A DNA stretch of 64,000 nt from JALOLG01 sp963722415 (GCA_963722415.1 CAVRNI010000052.1:62001-126000); one strand, 5' to 3'; counted from the first letter of the stretch, positions 7,568 through 16,486 are shown. Notes: generated by a model from the letters alone, not told the origin. Program-made: numbers and translations.

Positions 7568-9802
7568 CTACGCAGCTGTGACCTCGAACCTCGTGGACAG
7601 CTGTGCCGTCGAGTCGCCGCCGACCCAGACGTCGAAGGTCGAGGAGTCGTTGACCCAGTCTCGAACGGCCGCGTTCCAGTACCGCCGCTCGTTCGGCCCG
7701 ATCGGGAACTGGAGCGTCCGTGACTCCCCTGCGGTGAGGGTGATCCGCCTGAAGCCCTTGAGCTCGCGTACCGGACGCGACGCCGAACCGGTTCGCTGGT
7801 GGATGTAGAGCTGGACGACCTCGTCGGCTTCTCGATCCGCCGTGTTGGTGACCTCCACTGACACGGTGACCGTCCCGCTCGTGGTGATGGTCGGCTGATC
7901 GACTGTGAGGTCGGCGTACTCGAAGCGGCCGTAGCTCGAGCCGTGGCCGAACGGGAACAGCGGCGTGCTGGCCTCGTCCCAGTAGCGGCGCGCCTGGTTC
8001 TGGGGCTCGTGCGAGCGGGTGTGCGAGTACACCATCGGCACCTGCCCGACCGTGCGCGGCCAGCTGAAGGGGAGCTTGCCACCGGGCGAGACATCACCGA
8101 ACAGCAGGTTTGCCACGGCCGTTCCACCCGATGTGCCGGGGTACCAGATGTCGAGGATCGCCGGCACGTGCTCGGCGGGCCAGCGCAGGTCGAGCGGGCG
8201 CCCGTTCATGACCAGCAACACGACCGGCGTACCGGTGTCGACAACTGCCTGCAGCAACTCGAGCTGGCGTCCGGGCAGCTCCAGCGACGACCGCGAGGCC
8301 GCTTCGCCGATCATGTTCTGCCACTCCCCCGCGACGACAACGGCAACATCAGCTCTGCGTGCCAGTTCAACAGCGTGCTGGAACTCGACGTCTTCGTCGA
8401 ACCCCTCGGGATCCTCTGATCTGTTGTCCCCGAACATGTCGAACATCGAGGCGAACTCGCGTTGCACGACGCGCACACCCCGGGCGTGATCGACGCGTAC
8501 CGCGTCCCCAGCCTTGGCGCGGATGCCTTCCAACACGGTCACGGTCTCGTCCAGGTCGAAGTCGAACACCCATGGCCCCAAGGTGTCGCGCTTGGAGTCG
8601 GCCAGCGGTCCGATGACCGCGATCGAACTCAGGCTGCCGGCGTCGAGTGGTAACAGGTCGCCCTCGTTGCGGAGGAGCACTGCGGATCGCTCCGCGGCGA
8701 TGCGGGCCACGTCGCGGTGGGCGGGGTCGGCGAGCACTTCACGGGCGCGATCCTCGTCGACGTACGGCGCGTCGAACACGCCCATTCGGATCTTTGCCTC
8801 CAGCACGCGCCGGACGCTGGCGTCCACCGCCTCCGGGTTCGCCGCACCTGATTCGAGCGCATCGGGCAGGTGGCGATAGGCGGGGTCTGACACCGCCATC
8901 TCCATATCCATGCCCACGTTGACCGCGCGGGCGGCGGCATCGCCCAGGTCAGTCGCAAAGCCGTGCGTCACGAGACTCCGAACGGCGTTGGCGTCACTCA
9001 CCACGAAGCCCTCGAACCCCCACGTGTCGCGCAGCACCTCGGTGAACAGCCACCGACTGCCCGATGCCGGAACTCCGTTCAAGTCCATGTAGGCGGTCAT
9101 CACGTTGCCGGCACCAGCCGCGACCGCCGCCTCGAACGGCGGGAAGTACACGTTCCAGAGCTCGGAGTCGGAGAGGTTGACCTCGTCGTAGTCGCGCCCA
9201 CCGAGCGCGGCCCCATAACCAGCGAAGTGCTTCGGACCGGCAATGACGTGGTCGGGTGCCCCCAGCTCACCACCCTGGAAGCCGCGCACTTGGGCGACGG
9301 CCACCGCCGCGCCGAGGTACGGATCTTCTCCAGCGCCCTCGATGATCCGGCCCCAACGCGGATCGCGAGCGATGTCGACCATGGGCGCGAACGTCCAGTG
9401 GATGCCCACGGCACGCGCTTCGCGGGCGGCGACCGCCTGGCCGCGCTCGATCGTTGCGGGGTCCCACGAGGCCGCCATCGCGATCGGCACCGGAAGAATC
9501 GTGCGCAAACCGTGGATGACGTCGAAACCGAACAGCACCGGGATGCCGAGGCGGTTGCCGTCGATTGCGAGCCGTTGGAGGCGGTTGATCTCGGCCGGAT
9601 CGGTGACGAACAACAGTGAACCCGCGCCTCCCTCTCGCAACGCGGACTCGACCGACTTCGGCTGCGCGTCGGCGTCGAAGTCGAGGGCCGGGGCCGCATC
9701 TCCTGGCAAGCGGAAATAGAAGTATTGGGTGAGCTGCCCGGCTTTCTCGGCGGGTGTCATCTGGGCGATGAGCTCATCGACCTTCGACTCGATCGTCTCC
9801 AT
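7568..9802 (-). CDS. Glycoside hydrolase family 3 beta-glucosidase
   Basis: A 744-aa, full-length BglX-type GH3 enzyme without a signal peptide, so probably cytoplasmic. It has the (beta/alpha)8 domain with DVIHGLRTILPVPIAMAASWD and DPRWGRIIEGAGEDPYL, the conserved KHFAGYGA, and the nucleophile region GFEGFVVSDANAV (the Asp of VSD is the expected nucleophile). Next come the alpha/beta sandwich domain (VAVVVAGEWQNMIGEAASRSSL) and a C-terminal fibronectin III-like domain (EVTNTADREADEVVQLYIHQ). It would release glucose or another beta-linked sugar from oligosaccharides. It is 18 bp downstream of ppk2 on the same strand and may be co-transcribed with it. Confidence 0.9.
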   Translation of the reverse strand: METIESKVDELIAQMTPAEKAGQLTQYFYFRLPGDAAPALDFDADAQPKSVESALREGGAGSLLFVTDPAEINRLQRLAIDGNRLGIPVLFGFDVIHGLRTILPVPIAMAASWDPATIERGQAVAAREARAVGIHWTFAPMVDIARDPRWGRIIEGAGEDPYLGAAVAVAQVRGFQGGELGAPDHVIAGPKHFAGYGAALGGRDYDEVNLSDSELWNVYFPPFEAAVAAGAGNVMTAYMDLNGVPASGSRWLFTEVLRDTWGFEGFVVSDANAVRSLVTHGFATDLGDAAARAVNVGMDMEMAVSDPAYRHLPDALESGAANPEAVDASVRRVLEAKIRMGVFDAPYVDEDRAREVLADPAHRDVARIAAERSAVLLRNEGDLLPLDAGSLSSIAVIGPLADSKRDTLGPWVFDFDLDETVTVLEGIRAKAGDAVRVDHARGVRVVQREFASMFDMFGDNRSEDPEGFDEDVEFQHAVELARRADVAVVVAGEWQNMIGEAASRSSLELPGRQLELLQAVVDTGTPVVLLVMNGRPLDLRWPAEHVPAILDIWYPGTSGGTAVANLLFGDVSPGGKLPFSWPRTVGQVPMVYSHTRSHEPQNQARRYWDEASTPLFPFGHGSSYGRFEYADLTVDQPTITTSGTVTVSVEVTNTADREADEVVQLYIHQRTGSASRPVRELKGFRRITLTAGESRTLQFPIGPNERRYWNAAVRDWVNDSSTFDVWVGGDSTAQLSTRFEVTAA

Positions 9803-9820
9803 CCGATTCTCCTTCTGCCG

Positions 9821-10600
9821 TCAGTTCGCCGGGTCGAGGTCGTCGGCCGCGGGTACGGCCATGCCCCAGCGGACCATGCCTTGTTCGACTCGGTGGATCG
9901 CCGTCTCCACCACCCGCACCCGCGCGAATCGCTTCTGCTCACCGGAGATGAGGTCCCACGGCGCGAGGTGGTGGTCGGTACGCTCGAACATCTCCTCGGC
10001 GGCGATCAAGTGGTCGTTCGCCTTCGTGCGGTTGCGCCAATCCTCCTCGGTGATCTTCCAACGCCGCAGCGGATCCGCCTGACGATCCTCGAACCGCTTC
10101 AGCTGCTCGGCTTCACTGATCTGCAGCCAGAACTTCACGATGATCACGCCCTCGAGTGCGTTGGCACGCTCGAAGTTGACGATCTCCTCGTACGCCCGGC
10201 TCCACTGGCCTTCCGTCGCGAAGCCCTCGACCCGCTCGACGAGTACCCGCCCGTACCAGCTGCGATCGAACACCGACATCCCGCCGAGCCCGGGCACGTA
10301 GGGATAGAAGCGCCAGAGGAACGGGTGACGCTTCTCGTCGAACGTCGGCTTGGCGAACGACGTCACACGGTAATGGCGTGGGTCGAGCGGTTCGACGAGG
10401 CGTTTGATGGCGCCGCCCTTTCCGGCGGCGTCGCTCCCCTCGAACACGAACAGGAGACCCGGGCCGAGCTCGCCCGAGCCCATCTGGCCACCGACGTGCA
10501 GGCGCAGCTGCAACAACCGCCGCTGCGCGCAGGCGAGGCGCTCGGTGTACTCCTGGCCGGAGAGGCGTGGCGTGAGGTCCATCGAGTCAAGGCGACCCAT
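9821..10600 (-). CDS. ppk2: Polyphosphate kinase 2 family protein
   Basis: A 259-aa single-domain PPK2. It shows Walker A (FVFEGSDAAGKGGAIKRL), the PPK2 motif FDRSWYGRVLVERVEGF corresponding to Walker B, and the lid residues around KITEEDWRNRTKANDH. Such enzymes transfer phosphate between polyphosphate and nucleotides (NDP to NTP or NMP to NDP). Single-domain length and the RRWKITEEDW lid fit an enzyme using polyP as donor, but the nucleotide class cannot be read reliably. ATG 10600; transcribed away from the MOSC gene with a 55-bp divergent gap. Confidence 0.9.
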   Translation of the reverse strand: MGRLDSMDLTPRLSGQEYTERLACAQRRLLQLRLHVGGQMGSGELGPGLLFVFEGSDAAGKGGAIKRLVEPLDPRHYRVTSFAKPTFDEKRHPFLWRFYPYVPGLGGMSVFDRSWYGRVLVERVEGFATEGQWSRAYEEIVNFERANALEGVIIVKFWLQISEAEQLKRFEDRQADPLRRWKITEEDWRNRTKANDHLIAAEEMFERTDHHLAPWDLISGEQKRFARVRVVETAIHRVEQGMVRWGMAVPAADDLDPAN

Positions 10601-10655
10601 CGTCGCCGAGGCTACGCAACGCGCGCTCGGTCACCGTTGCTGCGACGATGTCAGG

Positions 10656-11291
10656 GTGAGCTCGTCGCGTCCGTTCGTGCTGTCAGTCAACGTCGGTCCC
10701 ATCGAGGAGGTCGAGCACCACGGTCGCCGCGTGACCACCGGCATCTTCAAGCAGCCGGTCGCCGGGCGTGTCGCTGTACGCGGCGTGAACCTCGACGGCG
10801 ACGACCAGGCCGACCGCGAGAGTCACGGTGGGCCCGAGCGCGCCGTGTATGCCTATGCGGCCGAGGATCTGGCGTGGTGGGAGACCGAGCTCGGCCGGGT
10901 TGTGTCTCCGGGTGCGATGGGCGAGAACCTGACGACATCGCAGATCGACGTCACGGGCGCCGTGGTCGGCGAGCGCTGGAGCGTGGGATCGGCCGTGTTC
11001 CAGGTGACTTCCCCGCGGGTGCCGTGCTTCAAGCTCGGCATCCGGATGGGTGATCCACGTTTCCAGCTGCGATTCGCGCGCGCCGGGCGACCAGGGGCGT
11101 ACCTGCGCATCGTGCAGACCGGCGACGTGGCGGCGGGTGACCCGATCGAGGTGCTGCACCGCCCTGACCACGAAGTGACCGTCGGCCTCGTCGCGCACGC
11201 GTTCCACGACGACCATTCGCTCGCCCCGCTACTCCTCGGCGCGCCGGAGCTCGCGAGCGGGTGGCGTGAGTGGGCAGACCGCAACGCCTGA
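10656..11291 (+). CDS. MOSC domain protein (YiiM-like)
   Basis: A 211-aa single MOSC domain beginning at GTG 10656 (VSSSRPFVLSVNVG). Conserved features are GIFKQPVAGRVAVRGVNLDGDDQADRESHGG early, YAYAAEDLAWWE, the GAMGENLTT motif, and the catalytic-type Cys in VTSPRVPCFKLGIRMGDPRF. The YiiM branch reduces N-hydroxylated bases using the molybdenum cofactor and partner reductases; assignment to that activity is by family only. The frame is open further upstream but overlaps the divergent ppk2, so the downstream GTG was chosen. Confidence 0.82.
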   Translation: MSSSRPFVLSVNVGPIEEVEHHGRRVTTGIFKQPVAGRVAVRGVNLDGDDQADRESHGGPERAVYAYAAEDLAWWETELGRVVSPGAMGENLTTSQIDVTGAVVGERWSVGSAVFQVTSPRVPCFKLGIRMGDPRFQLRFARAGRPGAYLRIVQTGDVAAGDPIEVLHRPDHEVTVGLVAHAFHDDHSLAPLLLGAPELASGWREWADRNA

Positions 11292-11321
11292 ATCGCACAG
11301 GTCGCCGGCTCTGCCCGTCGA

Positions 11322-11597
11322 TCAGCCCCGCTTGACGACGATGGCCCTCGGTGTCGTCGCCCTCCTCGGTGCCGGCGTCGCTGAGACCCTTTCTGAATGG
11401 CCGCCCGGACCGTGCGAGGTGGCCTTCGGCGTCGTCGCCTTCCTCGGTGCCTGCGTCGGTCACGATCGTGGAACTTGCCAGCGTGGCCTTCGGCGTCGTC
11501 ATTCGGTCGGCCCCGGCGCCGGTCAGACCGTGGAACGCTTGATCGCGTGGCCTTCGGTGTCGCTGTCGGTCGGGTCGGGCGTGTCGTTGTCGTTCAT
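11322..11597 (-). pseudogene. DTEGH-repeat small protein, copy B (broken by frame changes)
   Basis: Reading leftward from ATG 11597, the first frame encodes MNDNDTPDPTDSDTEGHAIK and then stops (TGA at 11523), giving a 24-aa peptide. Beyond the stop, further family units continue in alternating frames: NDDAEGHAGKFHD, then TDAGTEEGDDAEGHLARSG and DAGTEEGDDTEGH. The ending IVVKRG-stop at 11322 matches the VKRG end of the intact copy at 18374. At least three frame changes are needed to join them, so this is a decayed copy or an error-rich repeat. The MNDN start is preceded by GAAAGGGAA. The upstream palindrome shared by the other copies is not recognisable here. Confidence 0.65.
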
Positions 11598-11785
11598 CGT
11601 GTTCCCTTTCATTGCCGTGTGGTTGTTCCAAAGGCGTCGTCGATTAGTGAAGCCGAGCGGGCGATGGCGCTGACTGCCTCACGTCGCCCCGTCGGGAGGA
11701 TTCGTTGTGTGACCAACCGCTGTGCGGGAGCGGAAGCCCAATCTCGGACCAGGCACCCCCGCACAGCGTGGGCGTCGTCTTCGCC

Positions 11786-12208
11786 CTACTCGGGCGTCCC
11801 CGGGACCTTGACGCGGGGCCTCCCGGGCTGGGCGTGGCCTTCGGTGTCGTCCACCTCGGGCGTCGCGTCGGGCTTGATGCGGGGCCTCCCGGGCCGGGCG
11901 ACGTTGCCTTCGGTGTCGTCGCCCACCTCCTCCGTCTCGGGGGCTTTGACGCGGGGCCTCCCGGGCTGGGCGTTGCCTTCGGTGTCGTCACCCTCCTCGG
12001 GCGTCTCAGGGACTTTGACGCGGGGCCTCCCAGGCTGGGCGTTTCCTTCGGTGTCGTCACCCTCCTCGGTGCCGGCGTCGCTCACCCCACGCCACTTCGC
12101 CGCGTGACCTTCGGCGTCGTCGTCCACCTCGGGCGGGGCGTCGGGCAGCCTTCTTCCGTGGCCTTCGGCGTCGTCGTCGATGGGGATGGTGCTGTCGTTG
12201 TCGTTCAT
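11786..12208 (-). CDS. DTEGH/DTEGN-repeat small acidic protein, copy A
   Basis: A 140-aa protein of unknown function. After the MNDNDSTIPI leader come two DDDAEGH units, then four longer units in the pattern (D)DTEG(N/H)-(A/V)-x-PGRPR(V/I)K followed by an acidic PETPEEG-type spacer. The longest repeats have a 23-aa (69-bp) period. It is strongly acidic with regularly spaced basic PGRPRVK patches; there is no signal peptide, TM segment or Cys. The start ATG 12208 has GAAGGGAA upstream. The TAG stop is followed in frame by EDDAHAVRG, which resembles the terminal unit of copy C, so the stop may be a truncation. Paralogues lie at 11322, 15426 and 18374. Confidence 0.8.
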   Translation of the reverse strand: MNDNDSTIPIDDDAEGHGRRLPDAPPEVDDDAEGHAAKWRGVSDAGTEEGDDTEGNAQPGRPRVKVPETPEEGDDTEGNAQPGRPRVKAPETEEVGDDTEGNVARPGRPRIKPDATPEVDDTEGHAQPGRPRVKVPGTPE

Positions 12209-12279
12209 CGCATTCCCTTCTGTTGGCCGGCTCGTTGCCGGGTGTTGTCGATTGTGCGCCCCCTCGGGGCCGTCGTTCC

Positions 12280-12295
12280 GTGTCGGCGATGACAC
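12280..12295. promoter_or_regulatory. GTGTC-N6-GACAC palindrome upstream of repeat-protein copy A
   Basis: A perfect 5-bp inverted repeat with a 6-bp spacer (GTGTC GGCGAT GACAC), 72 bp upstream of the copy A start. The same element, similarly placed, precedes copies C and D. The geometry (5-N6-5) is that of Crp/Fnr-type operators, and a Crp/Fnr regulator is encoded at 15833; the link is inference. Confidence 0.6.
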
Positions 12296-12317
12296 AACCG
12301 CCGTGCGGGTGTACATG

Positions 12318-13991
12318 TCACGACGCCGTCGTTTCGACGAGGTGTGGATGGGTGCGTGACAGTCGATGGCTGAGTGTCGCCGCCAAAGGATCGGGCAACG
12401 CCTCAGAAGCATTGACTGCGTCGAGGAACACCCTCCCGGGGATGACCAACAGCTCGGCCGGTTCGACGGCGGTGATCGATGCCGTGCGGGGGACACCGCG
12501 AAGCAGTCCGATCTCGCCGAACCAGTCGCCTGCGCCAAGTTGGCGGATCTCGCCGCGGTCGGACATCGTCACCGAGACGGTGCCGGACTGGATCACGTAC
12601 AGGTCGACCGGCGGGTCACCTTCGGAGAACACAACCGCACCCGCAGCAACGCTCACCATCGACGCGCTCCGAGCGATCCGTTCGCGGGCTGCCTGTGACG
12701 CTTCACCCAGGATGCCGAGCTCGCCGAGCCACGCGGCGATGGGCGCCAGTCGGACACGTTCGGCCTCGGTGCGCGACGAGATCGCCTGCAGCGAAGGCAG
12801 CAACAGCAGCGACAACACGACGAGCGAACCGCCACCGAACCACAACGCCGCCTCGAGGCTGATCAGCCCGATCAAGAGCGGCGCGCACAGCGTTCCAGCC
12901 AGTTGCGCCAACGCCCCGCCGCTGTCCTGGAGCGCGTACACGCGGCCGAGCAGCACTTCGGGACAGGCACGTTGCAACATCGTGATGAACAAGACATCCA
13001 GCGTGATGTTGCCGATGCCCTCGACGACCATCAGACCACCGGCCACGATCGGGCTCGTCGTGACGGCCAACAGCGCAAGCGGAAACCCCATCAACAACCC
13101 GGACGCCGCGAGCAACATGCCGGCGTTGGCCTGAGCCGCGAGGCGCGCCGCGAACGGCACCGCGATCAGACCACCGGCACCCATGCACGCGGCGAGCACG
13201 CCGACGCCGCCGGCATCCATGCCGAGCCGGTCACGCACAACCAGGACTTGCACGACCTGTTCGATGCCGTACGCGAAGAGCACGGCGATCAACAGCAACG
13301 TCATCGTCGACAGCCCTGGCAGCTCGCGGAGCGCTCGGGCACCCTCGGTGAACTGGCGTACCATCCCGTCGGACGGATCATCATCGTCGGCACCACGTCT
13401 GCCGGTTCCGACGTCGCCGATGCCGGCGACGAGCAAGGCGGAGATCCCGAACGTGGCGCCGTTGGCGAAGAAGGCGACCGACGGGCCCGAGATCGCGACG
13501 ATGGCCGCACCGAGGGCGGGGCCGACGAACCACGCGAGCTGTGCGATGCTCGCCTGGGCGGCGTTGGCGGCCGCCAGGTCGTCCTCGGGAACGAGCAATG
13601 GCGTCGCCGCGACCCCTGCCGGCCCATAGGGGGTCGTCAACGCCGTCGACGCAACCACCAGCACGAGCACCACGATGGGCGGGGCGCCGGCCATGATCAC
13701 GAACCCGACGGCGACCATCAGGACGGCTCTGCTGAGGTCGAGCGTCACCATGAGTCGTCGGCGATTGAACCGATCGGCGATCACGCCCCCGACGGCACCG
13801 AGGAGCGTGTACGTCGCGATCCGGGCGATCAACGCCGCGGCGACCCACCCTGCCGAATCTGTCTCTTCGATCAGGTAGACGATCAGCGCGACGGAATAGA
13901 GGAGGTCGCCGGTCCCCGACACCGCCATTGCGCCGAGAAAACGTCGCCAGCGCCGATGGCGCCAAGCCGACCGAAACGTGCCCGGCTTCAC
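12318..13991 (-). CDS. MFS transporter fused to a C-terminal cyclic-nucleotide-binding domain
   Basis: A 557-aa fusion. Residues about 1-405 are a major facilitator of the MFS_3/enterobactin-exporter-like group with about 10-12 TM helices; the cytoplasmic loop motif GGVIADRFNRRRLMV follows TM2. Residues about 415-545 are a cNMP-binding beta-roll with GAVVFSEGDPPVDLYVIQSG and a phosphate-cassette-like GDWFGEIGLLRGVPRTASI. Transport is presumably tuned by cAMP/cGMP or another ligand; the substrate is unknown. It starts with GTG 13991. The gene ends just upstream of the copy A repeat protein on the same strand, making export of something connected with that family a reasonable but untested idea. 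Confidence 0.85.
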   Translation of the reverse strand: MKPGTFRSAWRHRRWRRFLGAMAVSGTGDLLYSVALIVYLIEETDSAGWVAAALIARIATYTLLGAVGGVIADRFNRRRLMVTLDLSRAVLMVAVGFVIMAGAPPIVVLVLVVASTALTTPYGPAGVAATPLLVPEDDLAAANAAQASIAQLAWFVGPALGAAIVAISGPSVAFFANGATFGISALLVAGIGDVGTGRRGADDDDPSDGMVRQFTEGARALRELPGLSTMTLLLIAVLFAYGIEQVVQVLVVRDRLGMDAGGVGVLAACMGAGGLIAVPFAARLAAQANAGMLLAASGLLMGFPLALLAVTTSPIVAGGLMVVEGIGNITLDVLFITMLQRACPEVLLGRVYALQDSGGALAQLAGTLCAPLLIGLISLEAALWFGGGSLVVLSLLLLPSLQAISSRTEAERVRLAPIAAWLGELGILGEASQAARERIARSASMVSVAAGAVVFSEGDPPVDLYVIQSGTVSVTMSDRGEIRQLGAGDWFGEIGLLRGVPRTASITAVEPAELLVIPGRVFLDAVNASEALPDPLAATLSHRLSRTHPHLVETTAS

Positions 13992-14139
13992 TTCATGCCG
14001 GATCGTGTCCGACGCCTGTTCGATGCTTCATCCCGCCACCCTGCCCGACTACAGACTCTAGACCGTGCTCGTCGCCGAGCACCCGAATCGGCCCGCTTTC
14101 CGCCGACCGGGGCACATCGCGACCTGATCAGGCGTGCGG

Positions 14140-15285
14140 TCAGCGGACCCGGATGCCGCGGGACCAGACCGCCATCGGTTCGTGGATGGCATCGACGTCG
14201 TCGAGCGGGTTGCCGCGCAGGGCGAGAAGGTCAGCGTCGAAACCCGGCGCCAGCTGGCCCTTCGTGCGACCCACGCCACATGCGCCGGCCGCGTCCCGCG
14301 TCATCGCCCGCAGGCCCTGCGCGGGGGTGAGGCCGAACCCGACGAAGTCCGCCAGCGCGTACGGGAGCACATCGTGCGGCTTCGCGTGCCCGATTCCGGC
14401 GTCGGTGCCGCACACCAGGAAGGCTCCGAGCTCGTGCAGCCGTCCTCGCGTCGATCGAAACCGGGCGAGGTTCTTCGCGACCAACGCCGGGACCGGATGC
14501 GACGGCAACCGGCCGAGCGTGAGCGACAAGGGAATCCTCGATTCGGCGACGAGCGCGAGAAGATCCACCGTCGCGTTGACGTCGAGGTTGTCGTCCAGGA
14601 ACGAGCAATGCTCGATGCTGTCCACCTTCGCTCGGACCGCACGCTCGATGCCCTCGACGCCGTGGCAGTGCGCCGCGACCGGAAGCCCGTGTCGATGCGC
14701 CTCGTCGACGACGATTCGCACTTCATCCAGCGAGAACTGCGACTCCCACATCGGGTTGGTCGGAGTGAGGAAACCACCGGTCACCATGATCTTGACGACG
14801 TCACAGCCACGCTCGACCCGCTCGCGCACCGCCGCTCGTAGCGCCGACTCGCCGCGGCTCGGGTCGACCTCGCCTCCGAGGTACCAACAGTGCCCGTTGG
14901 GCACCGTGATCGGCGGACCCGCGCACAACAAGGTGGGCAGGTCTGGCTCGTGACGCAGTGGCAAGGTCGCGTACGACTTGTCGCCGAGGTCGCGAACCGT
15001 GGTCACCCCCGCCGCCAAGGCGCGTCGTGCCGAGCGTCGAGCCTGGTCCACCAACGCGTCGGGGTCGGCGTCGGCCACCGCATCCGAGAGCGTTTCGAAG
15101 CACAGGTGCTGGTGGCAGTCGACGAGCCCGGGCAACAACGTTGCGTCCCCCAACTCGATCACCTCGGCGCCAGGGGGCGGACGATCCTGTCCGACCGCCA
15201 CGATCTTCTCGCCATCGATCGTGACGGTCGCGGCATCTGCTGTCCGCGTGCCATCGAACATGCTGGTCCCGCGGACCATGAACAT
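14140..15285 (-). CDS. Metal-dependent amidohydrolase (imidazolonepropionase/prolidase-like)
   Basis: A 381-aa amidohydrolase-superfamily protein. Expected metal ligands are visible in order: VDCHQHLC (HxH type), DVVKIMVTGGF (the bridging Lys), AHCHGVEG, EHCSFLD and GTDAGIGHAKPHD (the catalytic Asp). N- and C-terminal beta-sandwich segments flank the barrel (FDGTRTADAATVTIDG; GFDADLLALRGNPLDD). Related enzymes cleave cyclic amides, dipeptides or organophosphates; the substrate is not evident, but a peptidase-type substrate would suit a neighbourhood of repeat peptides. ATG 15285. It is divergent from repeat-protein copy C, sharing a 140-bp promoter region that holds the GTGTC palindrome. Confidence 0.85.
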   Translation of the reverse strand: MFMVRGTSMFDGTRTADAATVTIDGEKIVAVGQDRPPPGAEVIELGDATLLPGLVDCHQHLCFETLSDAVADADPDALVDQARRSARRALAAGVTTVRDLGDKSYATLPLRHEPDLPTLLCAGPPITVPNGHCWYLGGEVDPSRGESALRAAVRERVERGCDVVKIMVTGGFLTPTNPMWESQFSLDEVRIVVDEAHRHGLPVAAHCHGVEGIERAVRAKVDSIEHCSFLDDNLDVNATVDLLALVAESRIPLSLTLGRLPSHPVPALVAKNLARFRSTRGRLHELGAFLVCGTDAGIGHAKPHDVLPYALADFVGFGLTPAQGLRAMTRDAAGACGVGRTKGQLAPGFDADLLALRGNPLDDVDAIHEPMAVWSRGIRVR

Positions 15286-15329
15286 CGTGCGACCCTACAG
15301 CTCCAGATTTGGGCACCGGTAGGCCGGTT

Positions 15330-15345
15330 GTGTCATCCGCGGCAC
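15330..15345. promoter_or_regulatory. GTGTC-N6-G(G)CAC palindrome upstream of repeat-protein copy C
   Basis: GTGTC ATCCGC GGCAC: the same element as at 12280 and 18278, with one mismatch in the right arm, ending 81 bp before the copy C start. A further shared block, GGTGACACATCGACAA, follows about 30 bp downstream of the element in copies C and D. The site sits between the divergent amidohydrolase and copy C. Confidence 0.55.
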
Positions 15346-15425
15346 GGAACGGGCGCCTCGGCAGGCGCACACTGGTGACACATCGACAACACTCCGGACA
15401 ACAGCCGGCACTGAAAGGGAACGCG

Positions 15426-15736
15426 ATGAACGACAACGAGACAACCAGCCCGACCGACGACACCGAAGGCCACGTGGGCAGATTCAAGGGCGTGACCGAC
15501 GCCGAGACCCGACGAGGGCGACACCGAAGGCCACGCGATCAGGGGGAAGGGCGTGACCGACGCCGAGCCCCGACGAGGGCGACACCGAAGGGCACGCGAT
15601 CCGGGGGAAGGGCGGCCTGACCGACGCCAGCCCCGACGAGGGCGACACCGAAGGCCACGCGATCAACTTCCACGGTCTGACCAACCCGGCGACCGAAGAC
15701 GACGCCGAAGGTCACGCCGTGAGGGGCAAGCCCTGA
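15426..15736 (+). pseudogene. DTEGH-repeat small protein, copy C (two +1 frame breaks)
   Basis: The start ATG 15426 (RBS AAAGGGAA) encodes MNDNETTSPTDDTEGHVGRF. The family pattern then continues only if the frame moves by +1 at about 15510 and again at about 15570, both at GCCGAGxCCCGACGAG. The corresponding in-frame unit further on reads GCCAGCCCCGACGAG, one G shorter. Following the frames gives PDEGDTEGHAIRGKG twice, then DTEGHAINFHGLT and a terminal DDAEGHAVRGKP before TGA 15736, about 102 aa in total. The period is about 69 bp. Without the shifts the frame ends at 15620 in an Arg-rich tail unlike the paralogues. It is either a decayed gene or repeat-associated sequence error. Confidence 0.65.
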
Positions 15737-15832
15737 TCGAAACCATCGCCCAAGCGGGCTGACCCCAGCGCTGTTCACCGCCTCGCATCACGAGTGACTC
15801 GGGCCCCAGCGGGCGTGTCACACTGCGATGCG

Positions 15833-16486
15833 ATGGAGTACAAGACGCTGGCCAAGCTCGGCGACGACGACCGGACAAGGGTTCTGCAGTCCGCCCGGCG
15901 GCGCCGTTGGAACAAGGACGAGACCATCTTCCACGAGGGCGACATCGGCGACACGTTCCATCTGATCGCCAAGGGCCGCGTCGGTGTGAAGGTGACGACA
16001 CCGATGGGCGAGGTGGCGATGCTCACGGTGCTGAGCCCGGGCGACAGCTTCGGCGAGGGGGCGCTGATCTCGTCCGACGAGCGGCGCACGGCCACGATCG
16101 TGGCGCTCGAGCCCACCGAGACCCTGGTTCTTCACCGCGACGGCTTCAACGAGCTCCGTCGTGGCTACCCGGGCGTCGAGCCCATGCTCGTGCACGCGCT
16201 GTCCGAACAGGTCCGTCGGCTCACCAGCTCCGTGCTCGACGCCCTCTACATCGACGTCGAGACCCGCCTGTTCCGTCGCCTGGTCGACCTCATCAACGTC
16301 TACGACACCGGCGCCGACCGGATCACGATTCCGCTCACTCAGGAGGACCTGGCGACCATCGTGGGCACGACCCGGCCCACAGCGAATCGCTTCCTTCAGG
16401 GTGCCGTCGAAGCCGGCGTGATCGAGCTCTCCCGCGGCCGCATCACCGTTCTCGACCGCGCCGCGATCGCCAAGCGCGCCCGCTGA
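15833..16486 (+). CDS. Crp/Fnr-family transcriptional regulator
   Basis: A 217-aa protein with an N-terminal cNMP-binding domain (about 15-130; DETIFHEGDIGDTFHLIAKG and PGDSFGEGALISSDERRTATI) and a C-terminal winged helix (about 150-215; PLTQEDLATIVGTTRPTANRFLQGAVEAGVIEL, with the recognition helix in TTRPTANRFL). The cassette keeps GEGAL and RRTA but not the exact RSA of E. coli Crp, so the ligand is uncertain. ATG 15833 starts the conserved domain; an earlier in-frame ACG/GTG region lacks a good RBS. It lies directly downstream of repeat copy C, and the GTGTC-N6-GACAC palindromes nearby are candidate targets. Confidence 0.88.
   Translation: MEYKTLAKLGDDDRTRVLQSARRRRWNKDETIFHEGDIGDTFHLIAKGRVGVKVTTPMGEVAMLTVLSPGDSFGEGALISSDERRTATIVALEPTETLVLHRDGFNELRRGYPGVEPMLVHALSEQVRRLTSSVLDALYIDVETRLFRRLVDLINVYDTGADRITIPLTQEDLATIVGTTRPTANRFLQGAVEAGVIELSRGRITVLDRAAIAKRAR

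Noticed and set aside
11292..12290. Plus-strand Gly/Val/Ser-rich repeated frames here (for example 11397-12107) taken as a real repetitive protein
   Set aside because: The minus strand carries the conserved MNDN start, RBS and DTEGH pattern; the plus-strand frames are the complement of those repeats without starts of their own.
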